A stretch of 64,000 bases of DNA from assembly GCA_963576735.1 (NCBI GenBank), contig OY755171.1, positions 6,200,001-6,264,000 on the forward strand. The letters are read 5' to 3'. The notes below the pieces were generated by a model. That model was given only the letters and a program-made list of their open reading frames with translations, was not told where the DNA came from and searched no databases. Below are positions 48,401-60,139 of the stretch, one piece after another (within the stretch, counting starts at the first letter, position 1; the number at the start of each line of letters is the position of its first letter). The position numbers were made by a program, and so were the translations under genes. This stretch comes from Bedellia somnulentella (taxonomy: Eukaryota; Arthropoda; Insecta; Lepidoptera; Bedelliidae).

Positions 48401-50007
48401 ATACTATCTTACTAATACATATTATAACAACTTCATTTGCTAAGTAGTTGTCCATGGGCTGAATACAGGCGAATGATCTTTACTCATTAGTCCTTTTTGC
48501 TGTTGATTAAATGGTAATTAAATGATCGTTACAAAACGTCTTATAGAAGGTTATCTAAACCAAATAAATTTATTCGGAAAAATAATGGAAAAATAAAATA
48601 TATAAAGCAAAACTGTATTATTGTTTCATCATCACCGTTTTGTGTATTATCGTAATTTACAATTTAGAAACATCATCATTCATATTAAAATGAGGCATTC
48701 TTATCTGACGAAACTGCACAACAAAGGGACAAATTTTCTGTATCATAAATTTTAATTTCTTAAAATGCTTTGTGTTGATAATCAAGATAATTAATACGAT
48801 TGCTTTATACCGGAAAGTTATGAGGATAAGGTAGACAAAAACAATGCAATAAAACAAGAATAATTTATTCAATAATTAAGAAGATTCAGGTTGAGGTAAA
48901 TATTTTCTATAAATACTGCCAATAAAAGTATTTTTTATTATTTTATAAATTGATAAAGGGCGTTCAGTAAACGATAATAGAATAAAATATAAAAAGATAG
49001 TTAGAATGTTTTTGTTCATGAAAACCTCATGTGGGGATTATTACTAATAAATAAAGGAAAAATAAATTACCGTCGGGGGCCGTCGAGTCGCTGTTGATTT
49101 TTTTCTTTCCTTTATTTATTAGTAGAAAAAGATAGCATAGGATACAAAACATACAGATCATGAAATCCACAAAAATTAAAATTTCGTATCCACTCTTCAG
49201 TTTATTTTACTTATGAATGTGTTTATTAGTTTTTGATTTAGAGGGTTATTTAATAACAGACATTTACATTCTGACGGCATATTTTTAAAATGTAATAAGA
49301 AAATGCATTATTTACAGACATACCTAAAATACCGGGATATAATAAATATAGGGGTATAATATATATATGTAATTTCACTACCAATATATGTAATTATTAT
49401 TCAAATTATACCTAAACTACGGTAGCTTAAATTTCTGAAACAACTTAAATACAATATTATTATTTCTAATATTTTCAATAAATACAAATAGCCAGAAAAA
49501 ATATATCAAAATACTCTATCTAAAAATCACAACTATTTATAACCAAAGTACCGGTGATCATTTATAAACTTATTTATTAACATGTAAAGGAAAAAAATAG
49601 AGAAACAAAAAATACTCATGTTCCTCTTTTTGTGTGTTTTTACGCAGTTTATATTTATTTATTTATCTTTATAAGTGAATATCTGTAGTGTAATTTAAGC
49701 CTTCTTTATATATGATCATAATTAATTTTGGTGTGCAAAAATATTACTTTGAAATATTTAATGATTTATCTTTAATTATGTTAGTTATATAAAGGTTGAA
49801 CAAAGTAAGGACTTTTCCTGTTATTTTATACACATAAAATTCTATCACTGTCTACAAGTTCTTAATATATCATATTCTTTTTATATCCTATATTGCATCT
49901 AAATATCTGTGTTTGTTCATATTGAATAACAAAAATAACAACTTTTCTAACTAAATATATTTTAAAGTATAACAACTGTAATGAAATACTGGTTTAGCCA
50001 CTATGTG
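48401..50007. other. Intergenic region downstream of gene B
   Basis: It holds a small S4-like foldback at 49010-49134 (AATAAATAAAGGAAA paired with TTTCCTTTATTTATT). Otherwise AT-rich DNA; the gene B 3'UTR should lie just left of 50008. Confidence 0.5.
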
Positions 50008-50258
50008 CTAATTGATTTTACTATTTGTTATTTCGATTATATCTGATATTGCTACAATACAACCTGATATCAAGGCTCCCATCCCGAATATAAAAATGAG
50101 CGTATTTTTCCAGAGAATCCAGTTCCATTTCCCAAGTCTATCCCACATGAAAACCGTCTCTATGATGCTGGGAATGATGAGGCCTAATATTGAATAGAAG
50201 AAGGCTCCGACGAGGTTGATGATTTGTTCCAACAATGGAAGCGCGATACCAATACCCA
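50008..50258 (-). CDS. Gene B last exon: C-terminal helices and stop
   Basis: 251 bases; acceptor CAG 50259-50261, stop TAG at 50008-50010. It encodes GIGIALPLLEQIINLVGAFF, then SILGLIIPSIIETVF, and a last helix GMGALISGCIVAISDI. It is five codons longer than the gene A counterpart. Confidence 0.92.
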
Positions 50259-53200
50259 CTGTAAAAAAAAGTTATTAAAATAATCATTGTTCATAGATTT
50301 ACAACAACACTGCCCAATAATAACTATAAGAGCTCAGTTATTCATACGACAACCAACCATGAGCACACATGGAATCATACGTTTCTCAGGGGTATATACT
50401 ATAATAAGACTGTACCGGGGTCACAACTGTACATTGAGGAAAAAAATAAAAACCGGTGGAATATGTTAAATTTTCGATACTGAAGCCAAATTTGCGCTTT
50501 TTGAAAAAAATACTGTCTGTCTTTCTGTCTGTATGTCCGGTCATCACGTTAATTCTACCTGACAGATCTTGAATAAATTTTGTATGAATGTAGCTTATAC
50601 ACCTGACCAACATATAGGCTATCATTTATTCTGGATTTCACAAGAGTTCCCACAGGAGCATAAAAAACATAACTTATTCCCAATATTTACACGATTAATT
50701 TTTCATCGAACGACTTTATCAGACACTTCATTAATGTCTTTTCGAAAAAAATGTAGTCCTAGTGGACGTAGTCACGGGCAAAAAGCTATTTAGAATAAAA
50801 CTTCCATAATGGTATAGTAGTACAGTGTACCTAGCTGACGATGTCGTAAAACTACGATGCGACTAGATTTGAAGCGAGTTTCACAGTTTTGTGTGCAAGC
50901 CCTCAGATCCATCTACGACCATCCTTTTAATCCATCCTTTAAGGATTTATATTCGTTGCTCGGATAATATAACGGAATAAATAAATTAACATCTTCCCTT
51001 CCAACTTACCACATAAACAAACCCCAAGAGTCCTCACGATGATCTGCGAGATATTTTTGTACTTTTCAGGAGTCCTATGATCTGTGTATCTTGTGAATAT
51101 GTCGATCACCACAAAAAATTGTAGCGGGTAGGTGAAGAATATCGATAATGCTATGAAAGCTTTTGCACATATTGCCGGCCTGAAAATGGATTGATTTTTA
51201 TTTCGAGCCAAAGTTTGTTGAATTTCCTTATTCTAAAACAGAAGTGACATTGATAATTCAGTGGGAACATCACCACTATTCATGCAGGAGACGTGAGGTG
51301 AAATCGGAGACTGGCCTACACCAATGTGTATTTTTGAAAGTGCTCTGTGTGGTTATTTTATCATGCTTAAGGAAGAGGGAAAACATTGTGAGGAAATCCA
51401 CATGGCTTACTTTGACTTAACCGTATTAAGCCGTAGTAAAAAGACCTGCCCTATATCTCATCCGTCGATGCACTGTCAAAGTGGGTTCTATGAAGCAGGT
51501 CACTTATGTACCACTATTATAAAAATCATCCAAAGTACAAACAGGTGAATTTATGGAATGAAATCTTTTTGATCTACATTTTATTTAAGTTTTTTTAGTA
51601 AATTCATAAACTAACCAATCATCCATAGGAAGATTAAGTGTGATAGATCCTCGCAATACATCGCCAAAACGGAAATACCCGAGCAAGCCTAAAACGCTGT
51701 AGAGGAAAGCAATGATGCTCATTGATACCACCAACACGCTAGGAAAGCCGAGGAAATGCCGTGGCTTCTCCATCGAGTTTTCTACCGGCATAACCACGCC
51801 AATGCCTTCCATTGCAAATATCACTGTTCTGAAAAATACATCATTATGATAAAGCTTATCTTTTTATGTAATAGTGGCGATTGACCGTAGATTGCATAAT
51901 AACGTAAAGCTTTTTTCCAATGCTTATTCTGATATGAGTTGTCTGTGAAGTTATGCTTTTTATATGAATTCTGTTAGGGGATAATCTGCTGCTGCCATCA
52001 ATACGCTACAAATGATATGTGAGACGTGATACGAGGTTGGTTAATTTATTCAGTCCCTGAAAAGTTCTTACGGTTTTAGTTGCGTGATCAAATTAGCTTA
52101 ACTCTTCAAATGTTACTTTTAATGTTAATATCTCATTTTTTTTTAATAAACATTTTATTTTGATAGAAATTCTATGTATCCCATAAATAATACATGTTAT
52201 ATTACAGATGATTATTGAATCGTAAACAATATAATATGATCAATAATGACATTTCAACACATTCAATGGAGTTCTATAGGAACAGAATAACCATAAAATA
52301 ACTTATTAAGTAATAGAACAAAGAAAGTACTATAAAATGATAAGATAACCAACTTTACAACTTTGACATGTAAAGATTTGAATTATACTTACGATAAAAA
52401 TGCAGGAAAACGAGATAAATCTCCAACAATTTTTTTGTCAGCAATCGTTAAATTGCTTCCAAGTATGTAGTATAAACAGATAGCAAATGTTGCCACGAGG
52501 AGAATATTTGCCAGTAGTGAGAACGGAGCCAGCCATTTTAAGTATCGTATTTGGACCATTATGATTAATGGAATAAGCAGCATCAAGCAGTAATATTCCA
52601 CTGGAAATTCTGTTTCTGGGTAGTATTGATCGATTAACTGAAAAACAATACAATTTGTATAAAGTTTCTTTGTCATTACAACCATAACATCATACAACCT
52701 AACTACCTTTACAATATAATACTCTTGCCTTCTACATTTAAGGCTATAAACCGCAAAAACGGAAGACTTTCAGAACCCGCATTTCCTCTGCCAATTTTAG
52801 TACTCTAACGGTACAAATATTGTAAAATAAAGTGTATTAAAATTGTCATCAATCGGATACATAAAATTCACGTGTCACCAAACTTCTCCGAATGAAACGA
52901 AACTTCATCAAACTTAAATGAAATTTAGCATTTACTTTCGATAGGTCTGAGAATTGGTTTATATCAATATTTTTTATACTCGAGTGCTAAAGGTCGTCAA
53001 GGGTCACACCCCTAACATATAATTTTTTTGACTAGGAATTCTCCAGAAGTAACTTATACGGCAAAACAACGTTTGCGGATTCAGCTAGTTTACTTATTAT
53101 AAGAATCCAAATCCTAGCCAGTGAATATCACGTAATTAGGGACAAATCGTATTACTGCATTTATACATCCATTATCATGCTATCAAGTTATAACACAACC

Positions 53201-56200
53201 GTTTTGATATAAATTATTTTAATTATAATAAAGCATAAAGCATAATAAAGCATAAACGTTCACGCCGAATATCCCCGAAGGGGTTGGCAGAGGTACTAAT
53301 ACTTCTGAACATCACGTGACATTGTCACCTGGTGTTCAGAGTACTCACGTTTTGCATGGACAGTGTACTCACGTGATAGGGGGCTGGCCTATCGCCGTTT
53401 TGTACGAATACACTGTCACATGACTAAGTACAACTCAGCCATGTGGGTTTCCTCACGATGTTTTCCCTCACCGTTAACAACCATGATAAATTAACTACAC
53501 ATGTCTTTAGAAAAGACAAATTGGTGAAGGCCCGACCCAGGATTTGAACACTAGTCGTTTGCACGATAACCGAGTGTTCTACCCACTGGGCTATCACGGT
53601 TGTTCAACCTTATTTTAATTATAAATTACTTTAGTAATGATATTAATGATTTAAATATATTTTTTAATTTGTTTACGTATTATTTATACAGTGATTGAGT
53701 CAAAGCAGGCACATTTCCCTAACACTGAATTGCCTTTTACGACACCGGAACCTAGGATGTAAGAGGTTAATGCCATAAAATTCTGCTACTTCTTCTACTA
53801 GCTATCAGATATTAAGCTGAACCTATAGGTTTTTATAGGAATTGTCATCATATTCAAACTTGCTTTTAATGTTTAAAAACTTACAGCAAGGTTTTTATTT
53901 ACCTGTTTAATAGAATCCGAGATGAGTACTGTGTACACGCAACAAACTCCAATATAAGTGAGAAGCATTGATATTTCCGTAAATACTCTGTAAAAATAAA
54001 ATTAAATCAGTGGCCATCATCAATCATCATCAATGGGCCATAAATATAAATCCCAAAAAGAGGTAGCACACATGTTTATAAGCCCAGATATGGGGACAAG
54101 ATGGTAGAAATAAAGTATCGTTGGTGATGGGTTTCCAACTGCATCGCCCAAAACCACTTAAAAACCCCCATACCCTTAGTTGGCTCTTACGACACTCGTG
54201 GTTATATATATATTCATACTATAAACCGGCTATAAACGGCGATTAAATTACATTAAAAACGTTCCCCTATAAAAATCCTTAGGGATTTTATTTCTTAAAT
54301 GTCTATCTTAGTGCTTACACTTGGCGATATGTAAAGCGTCTAGGTACAGAAATAAAGTTTACCCGTTTTTCAATTTAATTTTTTCCCTTTGGCTTAAACA
54401 GATTATTTAATACAGTTTTTAAACTCTCGCGGTTTGTAGACATTATATATAATGTTACAAACAATTAGATTATTTAATGTTTTAATTTGAAACTTATATT
54501 GAAATATAACATAACATAACATAAACGTTCACGCCGTTTATCCCCGAAGGGGTTGGCAGAGGTACCAATACTCCTGAACTCACATGGCAAGCGCCATCTA
54601 GTTTCCAGAGAAGGTACCCACGTTTTGCTTATATTATAGGCACTATATAGCACGAGACCATTACTTTTCAAAGAAATTTTGACGCTTTTGGTTGAGACAT
54701 GTGGGGATCAAAAGGCTGGTGCATACTGTGCCAAAAAAAAAGCAAAAAATTTTTAAAGGAGAAATGTAGCCAGCCTCCTCGGAACGCTGCCGCTATGCTA
54801 CGAAATATTTTTTATACTTATAGTTTATTAAAGAGCCGCGTAGTGCCGGCATAGAATGTCACTACCCCTTTCTACCTTTTTAAGTAGTTTTTGGGCAATG
54901 TGGTTGAAAATGGAAACCCATCACCAAGTTTACTTTATTTTTATCATCTTGTCCCTTGTCAACTTCCAAATACGGCTAAGGAGTTTTCAGTTTTGAAGCT
55001 CTGGCTACCCCTTAGTAGGATTTATTGCCGTGACTGTATGTATGTATGTGTTTGGTATATTTTATTTTATTTATTATTTTTATTTATACTCAAGGAAAAT
55101 TTACAGTTAGTAATAGTTAAATAGCAACTAAATTAGGTGGGGTAATAAAATTCATAATAATAATAATTTTGTATAGTTCAATTTGTACATGTATAAAATA
55201 TATTGATTGTTGTGTAAATAAATAACCTCATTCATTTTAATTCTTCTAAGGGCCAGTTTTTTGATCCGTGGTTAACTCAACAATTTGTTAAATATCGTAA
55301 TTATTAGTTAGATATCAGCAAAATGCATTTTTTGACCCGTGGTTAGAGTAACTAATGTCAAATATCGAACCAAAATGGATTTACGATTTGACTACTGGTT
55401 AGTCATTTAACTATAGTCAATGTCACGTCAATGTAACAAATGGTTATATTATTAACTCCGGATCAAAAAACTGGCCCTAAAATAACAATTCGAAAAATTC
55501 AATTAAACCCCGTCTCACTCCCTTAGGGGCATTATTTTTCACTCCGCACAATTTCCTAACTCTTAGCGGACGTCTACAATACAAGAAACCGACCATCCAA
55601 ATTTCGAGTTTTTTGGGTTTATAGTTTCGGAAATATCGGGATTAATCAGAGATTAGTATTTTACATTATATTTTATTATTTTTTCTTTTATTTCTACTTT
55701 ATTATGGATTTAATATGTTGTTATACACGTTTGAGTATTGCAAGCAAATCATTTTATTTTTTCTTGTCATTGATTTTATTGCATATAAAAAACACTTTTG
55801 TTAGTACCGTTTTGTAGCAGCACAGCTATATATTATTCTTGTAGTATCGTCAAATCTAGATTGTGACAATGTAAAACATTGGATAGTGTTTATTTGGTTT
55901 AAACGTAATTTTTATGGTGTTAAATGCAAAAATGTGAATAATTTTAGCTTTTGTACAGTCATTGAGTAAATATATTTAAATCTTATGACAAATAATAAAC
56001 TAATAGAACCCTAAGACGGCGGCGGGGAAATTTGATATCGTTGCCAGTGGCACGTACCAATCTTCTAAAAGAAACCCCGCTGACTCGGGCGTTTGTGGCA
56101 CTCGGTGAGATCGCGGAACAAATTGATATTTTCGCATGTTCTTTGACTGACTTCACCAAATGCTCATTGCATTATTTATGTTACAATGTAAACTAGTTGC

Positions 56201-58930
56201 TTTAATTAATTGTATTGTTAACTTTTAAATTATTAAATGTGTAATCTAGTTATTGTATTGTTAACTTGTAAATTATTTATTGTGTAATTTAGTTGCATTA
56301 GGTGACACTACCTGTAAAAACTATATTTCATGACAAATAAATAAATAAATTTCTTCTATCTCATACAATAATTTATTATTTTTACGGCAAAAACCTATGA
56401 TCATTCTTTGCCAGTGTGATTTTTCAACACAAATGAAACTAAATGTAGTTGCGGCTAATTGAAGCAAGCTAAATACTTACTGAAAAGTGGACGCAAATTT
56501 TCGGGCACCTTTAGGTCCATTGGCAAAAGCGGCTCTGCAAGTTTCAGCATAGCCGAGACTAGGTTTCTGTTCTAGCACACAACAACCTCGTGAAGTTTCT
56601 ACCTGAAAATTTAATAAGGTTGTGCCAAATTTACGCTGCTGGTTGTACGACGAAAAAAGAAAAAAGGTATTCAAACAAAGAGTTATTGATGAGATCAAGG
56701 AGATCAGGATAGCTGAAGAGTAATATTATGCAATAACTGCCTCCGTGGATAAGCGGTTAAGCGCTTGGTTTCAAGTACGGAGGTCTCGGGTTCGATTCCC
56801 GAGGGGTAAATAAATTTGTAAGATTAAACCCAGTTTGGAAAGATATTGCAGGCTTGAATCACCTGATTATCCGAAAATTAAGATGATTCCGTGCTTCGGA
56901 GGGCACGTTAAGCCGACGGTCCCGGCTACTATTACGTTAGTAGTCGTGAGTCTGCCAACCCGCAATTGGCCAGCGTGGTGGACTATGGCCAAATCGCCCT
57001 ATATAAGGTAGGCTTGAGCCCCTTGGTGGGGACATATATGGGCTTTGAGGTTAATGTCCAAGTAAATACCAATAAGCAATAACCAAGCTTAATAACTTTA
57101 ATTTTTTTATCACAAAAAAGCGAATGATTTTCTTCCATATCTTTGGGGATATACATACATACATACATATAATCACAGCTACATAGCTTTGAACTTGTAT
57201 CGTCTGAATAAATAAAATATTATTATTATTTATTATATTTCCCAAGAAGGGGTAGCCAGAGCTTTGGAATGAGGAATTCCTCAGCCACTTCTAGTTGATT
57301 GGGGAAAATATGGTAATAATAAATGTTTTTGGTGACGGGTCTCCAACCTCAACGCCCAAAAATCACTTAAAGAGCCCCTATACCCTTAGTTGCCTCTTAC
57401 GATCACCCACGGCATTGGCGCGGCAATTGGAGATATAATGCGTAGTAATACTTTATGTTTGAGAAACTATACCGTTTACAGGTAAGTAGAGATCTACATA
57501 TACAAAATTGAACTTTTTATATCATTTTAACTTTCTGAGTTATAATTCGATACAATTACAAAACGAGTGTAGAGCGATTACCAGTTACGGAAATGCAATA
57601 TTATGTGGTTTCTCACCGTTTGACCACCACTAACTATGTGAATGTAAATAAAGTAATATGCAACGATATGTCACAACATTCTATTATCTTTAAGATCTGA
57701 GGATGTGTGCTTATAAAATATTTTTCTCGAATAGTACGCAAAAACGGTATTTGTGTAGTGCAACGTCCGGTAGGAGAGGAACTGTTCTCGTTGTGCCTAT
57801 CATGCTGATGTCTAATACTTTTAGTAGTTAGAATATGAATATCAAAGCTATAATTCTTTTTGTTTTATGTAGCAGAATTGTTAGTTGTTGAGGTGTACTA
57901 CAATGAAACGATGTTCTCTTTATTTATAGTTAGGTCTCTCTCTAAACAATGTATAGAGCATCGGCACGGCCTTAATTTTATAAAACTATAACAACGAGAA
58001 CAGTTGCCTTCCTAATCGGCTCATATTATATCCATATACATCAATCACCTTCTAACTTGAATATTAGGCAAAACAAAAATTATTGTCACTTTGATATTCA
58101 TATTCTAATAACCACTAAATGAATTAGACATCAGCATTACTAGGCATTACGAAATGAACGCCTTTAGGTTAGTATATCGCAATTCTAAAAATCTTAGTAA
58201 CGTAAAATATCACTGCACTTATAATAGTTGATAAATACGACATATCCATCCGTAACAATTTGTCTCTGTGGTGCTTCTAATCAGCAATTGTCAGTAGGTA
58301 CAACCAATTTTGTCTAATTGTAATTTACAACGTATTTAATTATACTGTTAGAATAAGCAAAGATGTAATTTGTAACAGGATTTCAACGCAAACAACTATC
58401 CTCACAGCCCATATATGTTCCCACCAAGGGGCTCGAGACTAACCTACATAGGATTATTTGGCCTTAGTCCACCACGCTGGCCAGTTGCGGGTTGGCAGAC
58501 TAACGACTACTACCGTAACAGTAGCCGAGACCGACGGCTTAACGTGCCCTCCGAGGCACGGAATCATCATAATTTTCGGATCATCAGGTCATTCAAGCCT
58601 GCAATATCCTTCCAAACTGGGTTAAATCTTACAAATAAATTTGAGAGTTTACCTCCCGGGGATCGAACCCGAGACCTCCGAACTTGAAGCCAAGCGCTTA
58701 ACCGCGAGACCACGGAGGCAGTCCATCACTACTAAGTGATTGTTACTAAACAATCAACATTACTTATAAATTTACTCACCAATATTTGAACACAGTGTCC
58801 ACAAACGAATCCGATGATGAGAGTGCCCACGATGCCCACTCCCCAGCCAGCGTTGGCAAACCCGAGAGGAACGGCTAGGAGTCCAGAGCCCAGAGATGCT
58901 TTTATCAGGTTGGCTGTTGATCTGATGTCA
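50008..58930 (-). CDS. SLC36/PAT-type amino acid transporter, gene B (7 coding exons, N-terminus not found)
   Basis: Tandem paralogue of gene A, transcribed in the same direction and located upstream of it. Coding exons in transcript order: 58780-58930, 56481-56602, 53903-53987, 52393-52637, 51616-51828, 51010-51179, 50008-50258. Together they make about 411 residues covering all transmembrane helices. The first six exons match gene A exons 3-8 in length and phase exactly. Hallmarks: LGSGLLAVP in helix 1, PSLGYAET, GTVIFAMEG-like TVIFAMEGIGVVMPVENSM, FFTYPLQFF, and a last helix ending ISDIIEITNSKIN. The hydrophilic N-terminal exon and the start codon are missing from 58931-64000 as far as I can see. 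The frame is intact, so it appears functional. Divergence from gene A suggests an old duplication. Confidence 0.9.
51010..51179 (-). CDS. Gene B exon: helix 8 and start of helix 9
   Basis: 170 bases; acceptor CAG 51180-51182, donor GTAAGT. It encodes AICAKAFIALSIFFTYPLQF, FVVIDIFTRY, and IIVRTLGVCLC. It is equivalent to gene A 14109-14278. Confidence 0.92.
51247..51500 (+). repeat. Decayed S1 SINE in gene B intron
   Basis: Recognisable pieces: GGCCTACACCAATGTGT, AACATTGTGAGGAAATCCAC and ATGGCTTACTTTGACTTA. It shows many substitutions, so it is an old copy. Confidence 0.6.
51616..51828 (-). CDS. Gene B exon: helices 6-7
   Basis: 213 bases; acceptor CAG 51829-51831, donor GTTAGT at 51615. It encodes TVIFAMEGIGVVMPVENSM, then GLLGYFRFGDVLRGSITLNL, ending PMDDW across the splice. 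Confidence 0.92.
52393..52637 (-). CDS. Gene B exon: helices 4-5
   Basis: 245 bases; acceptor CAG 52638-52640, donor GTAAGT. It encodes LIDQYYPETEF, helix 4 (YYCLMLLIPLIIMVQI), RYLKWLAPFS and helix 5 (ANILLVATFAICLYYILG), ending RFPAFLS. Confidence 0.92.
52842..53091 (+). mobile_element. Helitron-like remnant
   Basis: Body resembles the lepidopteran family with GATAGGTCTGAGAATTGG. It ends GATTCAGCTAG before T at 53091. The 5' boundary is approximate. Confidence 0.45.
53253..53605 (-). repeat. S1 SINE, full length, in gene B intron
   Basis: Minus-strand copy from the GCATAAACGTTCACGCCG tail side to the tRNA-like head (GGGCTATCACGGTTG at the right end). Confidence 0.9.
53903..53987 (-). CDS. 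Gene B exon: helix 3
   Basis: 85 bases; acceptor CAG 53988-53990, donor GTAAAT after CAG. It encodes VFTEISMLLTYIGVCCVYTV and LISDSIKQ. It is equivalent to gene A 21779-21863. Confidence 0.88.
54030..55055. repeat. S2 (-), S1 fragment (-), S2 (+) in gene B intron
   Basis: 54030-54210 is a diverged minus-strand S2. 54515-54620 is the S1 3' end on the minus strand. 54836-55055 is a diverged plus-strand S2 (TAGTGCCGGCATAGAATG to GCCGTGACTGTATG). Confidence 0.7.
55250..55477. mobile_element. PIF/Harbinger-like MITE
   Basis: 228 bases with 19-base inverted ends (GGGCCAGTTTTTTGATCCG and complement) flanked by TAA on both sides (55247-55249, 55478-55480). The 3-base TAA/TTA target is characteristic of PIF/Harbinger. 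No coding capacity. Confidence 0.85.
55985..56350 (+). mobile_element. LINE 3' end with (AAAT)n tail
   Basis: Plus-strand reading gives ARTNLLKETPLTRAFVALGE and IDIFACSLTDF, a CR1/L2-like ORF2 C-terminus. A 3'UTR and AAATAAATAAATAAAT end follow. 5' truncated; lies in a gene B intron. Confidence 0.55.
56481..56602 (-). CDS. Gene B exon: helix 2-3 loop
   Basis: 122 bases; acceptor CAG 56603-56605, donor GTAAGT. It encodes VETSRGCCVLEQKPSLGYAE and TCRAAFANGPKGARKFASTF. The PSLGYAET motif aligns with gene A exon 4. The Cys pair (CC) in the loop is specific to this copy. Confidence 0.9.
56739..57045 (+). repeat. S3 tRNA-headed SINE
   Basis: Head CTGCCTCCGTGGATAAGCGG with B box GGTTCGATTCCCG (A and B boxes like a tRNA). 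The body contains CCGTGCTTCGGAGGGCACG and the 3' end GGACATATATGGGCTTTGAGG. It lies about 135 bases from a gene B exon. Confidence 0.85.
57150..57416 (-). repeat. S2 copy with a small AT-rich insertion
   Basis: Minus-strand S2 interrupted at about 57183-57235 by a short piece with an AATAAAATATTATTATT tail, probably a tiny LINE fragment. Confidence 0.7.
57770..58140. repeat. Imperfect inverted repeat in gene B intron
   Basis: 57770-57880 (GGAACTGTTCTCGTTGT, GCTGATGTCTAATAC, GAATATGAATATCAAAG) is inverted at about 57985-58140 with mismatches. It may be a decayed foldback element. Confidence 0.6.
58397..58722 (-). repeat. S3 tRNA-headed SINE
   Basis: Full-length minus-strand copy. The tRNA-like head at its right end carries CGAACCCGAGACCTCCG and ACCACGGAGGCAG. 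Confidence 0.88.
58780..58930 (-). CDS. Gene B exon: helices 1-2 with LGSGLLAVP
   Basis: 151 bases; acceptor CAG 58931-58933, donor GTGAGT ending at 58779. It encodes DIRSTANLIKASLGSGLLAV and GTLIIGFVCGHCVQIL. First base T completes a codon begun in an upstream exon that lies outside the visible match. Confidence 0.9.
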
Positions 58931-59090
58931 CTGGAAATATATGATGGCGTTAGTATTTTATGCCACAATTCAACGTAACATAAAAAAATGATAAAGAAAT
59001 GTAACCTGATTAGATGGAGTAGTCAGTAGCCAAAGGATTGCGCTTACTACTGACTACTCTACTCTCTACTCTACTACTCTACTCTACTAC

Positions 59091-60046
59091 CACTGACCTC
59101 CATTATACTTTATAAGTACGCTGGACTAATGATACGTATTAAAATGACATCTATTTATTGTGCCGATTTGAAGCGCCCCCAACGAGGGGGAAAGGAACTA
59201 AATCTGACGTAAACTGCAAATTGGCCAGTGCTTATTTTACCATAAAGCGTAATATATCTATGGTTTTTATAATAAAAAAATATTCAATAGTGCTGTGACC
59301 ATGCTGTGAAATTCAGTTTCGATAAAACTTACCGATGCAGACCGTGTAGTATCTACAGACAGATTGTTAAACATAGATAATCTTGTAATTTACAGGTTTC
59401 TAACTTTGGAATTATGGCTGTAGAGAATTAATAAGTCTAGTTCACGTCCAAAAGGATATTATGATTACATATGCTCAAAACACTTCACTGACGTCTGTTT
59501 TATTAAGCATAAGCATACTCTTTGAGAAAGTGAAAAACTTTATTTTGTTTGTACTTAATATAATAAATAATAAAATTATGTTTATTTTCTATAAATACCT
59601 CACCTAATCTATTTATATATTGTCACGGGCAAGTGAAACGGATAGCAGCTCATTACGTACTGAAGTTGAAGTTTCATATTTATTAAAAAAAACGTTCCCT
59701 ATTTATTGTTGGATCTAGCTATACATAAACCCACATTTCCCGACTTCGGCTTATCTTACGATTACTCAATCCTTGCTTAGTCATAGTATTAGCGAATTAT
59801 ATAATGTAATTAGTTTGGACATTAGCCATGATTTATGCATTACGATTACGAGTAATATGACTTCAAGGAATGACCTTTAGTTAAAAGCTTTTATCGATAA
59901 ATTCTATCTTACCGTCCCATCCTTTCATTAGTTCCTTTCCCCCTCACAGCTGCCGTAAGCGCCAAAATGGCGAAAATCAAATTAACTCAATATGTCACGG
60001 CCTATAATTTGTCCAGCGTACTTACATAGTTTAATGGAGGTCAGTG
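59091..60046. mobile_element. hAT-like MITE with 8-base target duplication
   Basis: Inverted ends begin CACTGACCTCCATTA and stay similar over about 36 bases. Exact 8-base flanks TCTACTAC occur at 59083-59090 and 60047-60054. No transposase is present. The 8-base duplication points to hAT (P elements share that length, so hAT is inference). The left flank is in a CTACT microsatellite, which weakens the duplication somewhat. Confidence 0.75.
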
Positions 60047-60139
60047 TCTACTACATTAATACGGTCAAAAGGGACTTACTTAAAAACAAATATTCCACAA
60101 AAGCATAGGCTTCATACAAACTAAATAAATTTATGGAAA

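Noticed and set aside
56739..56810. S3 head as a tRNA gene
   Set aside because: It has A and B boxes but is continuous with a ~320-base repeated body found again at 58397 and 60627.
60090..60130. Minus-strand open segment before a GTAAGT donor as a gene B 5' exon
   Set aside because: Its leftover phase does not fit the gene B helix-1 exon, and the peptide does not resemble the SLC36 N-terminal region.
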